From: JACPYM01 sp963699175
GTDB lineage: Bacteria > Acidobacteriota > Blastocatellia > RBC074
Length of the DNA: 64,000 nt
Direction of reading: 5' to 3'
NCBI GenBank assembly: GCA_963699175.1
Contig: OY969418.1
Coordinates: 5,394,001-5,458,000, forward strand
The translations under genes and the position numbers were made by a program. The notes under the pieces are model-generated. The model was given only the letters and a program-made list of their open reading frames with translations. It ran no database searches and was not told the DNA's origin. The number at the start of each line of letters is the position of its first letter. The first letter of the stretch is position 1. This document shows positions 62,470 through 64,000 of this stretch, piece after piece.

Positions 62470-62677
62470 CCAGCCCCTTAACCTCAGGATAGCTTTTTGA
62501 ATTAAGCTGGGCGCGCGGCTTTAGGTGCCCTCGTAATTTTTTGCCCCACAGCGCACTTTTTTATGAACACGCCGCCCAGCTTTACTTATCTAATGTTATT
62601 GGGTTGAACGTCAGGCGGCTAATCCCTAGACCAATAGCAACGCATCCCATTTTATTCACCGAATTGAAAGCGTGCCG

Positions 62678-64000
62678 ATGAAACTAATTCAACGCACAAC
62701 TTTACTTTGTCAGGAGGGTACTTCTGACAAAGTTTATGAAGTTGACCTATGCGAAGTGGGCGCGAATGCGTATGTTGTCAACTTCCGTTATGGTCGGCGC
62801 GGCGTGGCGTTGAAAGAAGGCAGCAAGACCGTCAGTGCTGTGCCGCTGGCCGAAGCCGAAAAGATCGCCGCCGGCCTGCTCGCCGAGAAGACAAAAAAAG
62901 GTTACCGACAGGCGAGCGCAGCCGCAGTCAACGCTGCGCCGATTCCGGTCAAGGCGCTGAAAGCGGCTGGCGACGCCGACGCGCGTGCGCAAACTGTGTT
63001 GCAACGTTTACAAGCGCCGAAAGATAAATCCAAGTGGCCGCTCAACCGTGCCATCTGGCGCGCAGGTGAATTGAAAATCAGCGCCGCCGCCCCGTTACTC
63101 GTCAATCTGATCGGCAGCGGCGATGGGCTACGCGATTATTGCCTCGCTTGGTCGCTGGGTTGGTGCGGGGACGAACAATCTGTTTCGGCGCTCGGCCTCA
63201 TGGCCAACGATGCAACGCGACCTTTGCACGTGCGCCGCATCGCGCGCGAAGCCATTCGCAAGCTGCTGCCCAGGAGCCAAGACGAAGCTTCGCTGTTTAA
63301 TCAATTGCCGCTCAGTCTGCGCGCCGCCGCGCAACAAGGCCCGGCGGAAAAGTTCGCGCAACTCTTGCACGACTATCTGGCGGGTGATGAACGCGAACGC
63401 ATGCAGGTGCTCGAAACGATTTATCAAATTGACAACGAGCACGTGCGCCCCGCCTTGCTCGATTTCATTCGCACCGCGCCGCTACGTCCCAACGCGTTTC
63501 AGCAACTACGGTATTTGTTCAAGGCTGCTGAATATCGCCGTGACGCCGAGGTGTTCGGCTGGCTGGCTTATCGCTTTGAAAAAGGCCGCGCGATGTATGG
63601 CGCGTGGTACGACAATCCGCGCAGTAAGGAAATTTCGCAATATGGCGCGACGGTTTATGGCCCGAAAAGCGAGATGACCAAACCCGATACCAAGTTCGCC
63701 TACAGCGACCGCACGCGCCGCTACTTGCGTCAGCGCGTGTGGCGTACGCTGCGGCGTTTGGGTGAAATCAACAATGCCGATTACGTCAAAATGGCCGTCG
63801 GTGTGCTGCTGCCTTACACCGACGCTGATGCGCAAGAGCCGCGCGAATCAACCTATTATCGTTTTGACGAAGAAAACTGGCAGCGCCAAGTGCGTGACCG
63901 AGTGCGTTGGGATCGTTTCGCCGCTTATTTGCCCTTTAATCATATTCTCTATCTCAACAGCCCGCGCTATCAGCTCAAACCCAACACGATTGCGTGGCGT
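62678..64000 (+). CDS. WGR-domain protein, runs off the window
   Basis: At least 441 residues from the ATG at 62678 with no stop before the end. The N-terminal 75 residues are a WGR-type domain (TSDKVYEVDLCEVGANAYVV then FRYGRRGVALKEGSKTVSA), a nucleic-acid-binding module known from PARP and bacterial DNA-associated proteins. A linker follows to about residue 100; the rest is helical and HEAT-like (LRDYCLAWSLGWCGDEQSVSALGLMANDATRPLHVRRIAREAIRKLL). The DNA role is inference; the family has no settled function. The 3' end is outside. Confidence 0.75.
   Translation, partial: MKLIQRTTLLCQEGTSDKVYEVDLCEVGANAYVVNFRYGRRGVALKEGSKTVSAVPLAEAEKIAAGLLAEKTKKGYRQASAAAVNAAPIPVKALKAAGDADARAQTVLQRLQAPKDKSKWPLNRAIWRAGELKISAAAPLLVNLIGSGDGLRDYCLAWSLGWCGDEQSVSALGLMANDATRPLHVRRIAREAIRKLLPRSQDEASLFNQLPLSLRAAAQQGPAEKFAQLLHDYLAGDERERMQVLETIYQIDNEHVRPALLDFIRTAPLRPNAFQQLRYLFKAAEYRRDAEVFGWLAYRFEKGRAMYGAWYDNPRSKEISQYGATVYGPKSEMTKPDTKFAYSDRTRRYLRQRVWRTLRRLGEINNADYVKMAVGVLLPYTDADAQEPRESTYYRFDEENWQRQVRDRVRWDRFAAYLPFNHILYLNSPRYQLKPNTIAWR

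Overview
The window looks like a chromosome segment of an acidobacterium, probably Blastocatellia-like (inference). The markers are three very large Oar-like TonB-dependent receptors with an N-terminal carboxypeptidase-regulatory domain, two secreted von Willebrand A proteins of the type annotated as 'VWFA-related Acidobacterial domain', and a DUF2934 protein. The host part is moderately GC-rich; the left 19 kb is visibly AT-richer.

Region 1 (1-18.9 kb) is the right end of a prophage. It runs from tail-fibre and virion genes (2-4793) through a lysis cassette (coiled-coil/TM protein, M23 endolysin, two-TM holin candidate), a block of zinc-ribbon mini-proteins around a strongly folded RNA (6427-6657), and an SSB operon on the minus strand. 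Then comes a four-gene restriction/modification-like cassette (ParB-like, PD-(D/E)XK-like, C5 methyltransferase, Vsr) at 9872-13515. A recombination module with two small PD-(D/E)XK nucleases and a DUF2958 gene follows, and last a tyrosine integrase. The integrase starts 21 bp from the 3' end of a tRNA-Arg(CCG) gene, which is the likely attachment site. The other prophage end lies left of the window.

Region 2 (18.9-44.5 kb) is ordinary host chromosome: GlsB/YeaQ membrane protein, secA, three Oar-like receptors, a DUF2934 protein, a secreted HExxH protein, a divergent Nramp-like transporter overlapping an SDR gene, a YihY/BrkB membrane protein and VWA proteins. The 3' half of the YihY/BrkB gene plus the VWA gene has been duplicated in tandem, leaving a truncated second YihY/BrkB copy.

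Region 3 (44.5-58.7 kb) is a complete type I-B-like CRISPR-Cas locus of the MYXAN (DevTRS) kind. A 48-repeat array (45052-48444) is followed by cas2, a fused cas4/cas1, cas5, cas7, cas8, cas3 and cas6, all on the minus strand, with a WYL regulator at the head. A Phd-like/PIN toxin-antitoxin pair sits on the opposite strand between the adaptation and effector genes, and its toxin frame is broken. Repeat folding and the position of cas2 suggest the array is transcribed on the minus strand from a leader at 48445-48700. One spacer is a perfect 32-bp palindrome, and two spacers are diverged versions of the same protospacer. A CdiI-like immunity gene precedes the array.

Region 4 (58.7-64 kb) holds a decayed IS982-like transposase, an XRE repressor with an ImmA/IrrE metallopeptidase, a divergent pair of phage-type recombination genes (Sak4-like ATPase and Rad52-like annealing protein), and the start of a WGR-domain protein that runs off the window.
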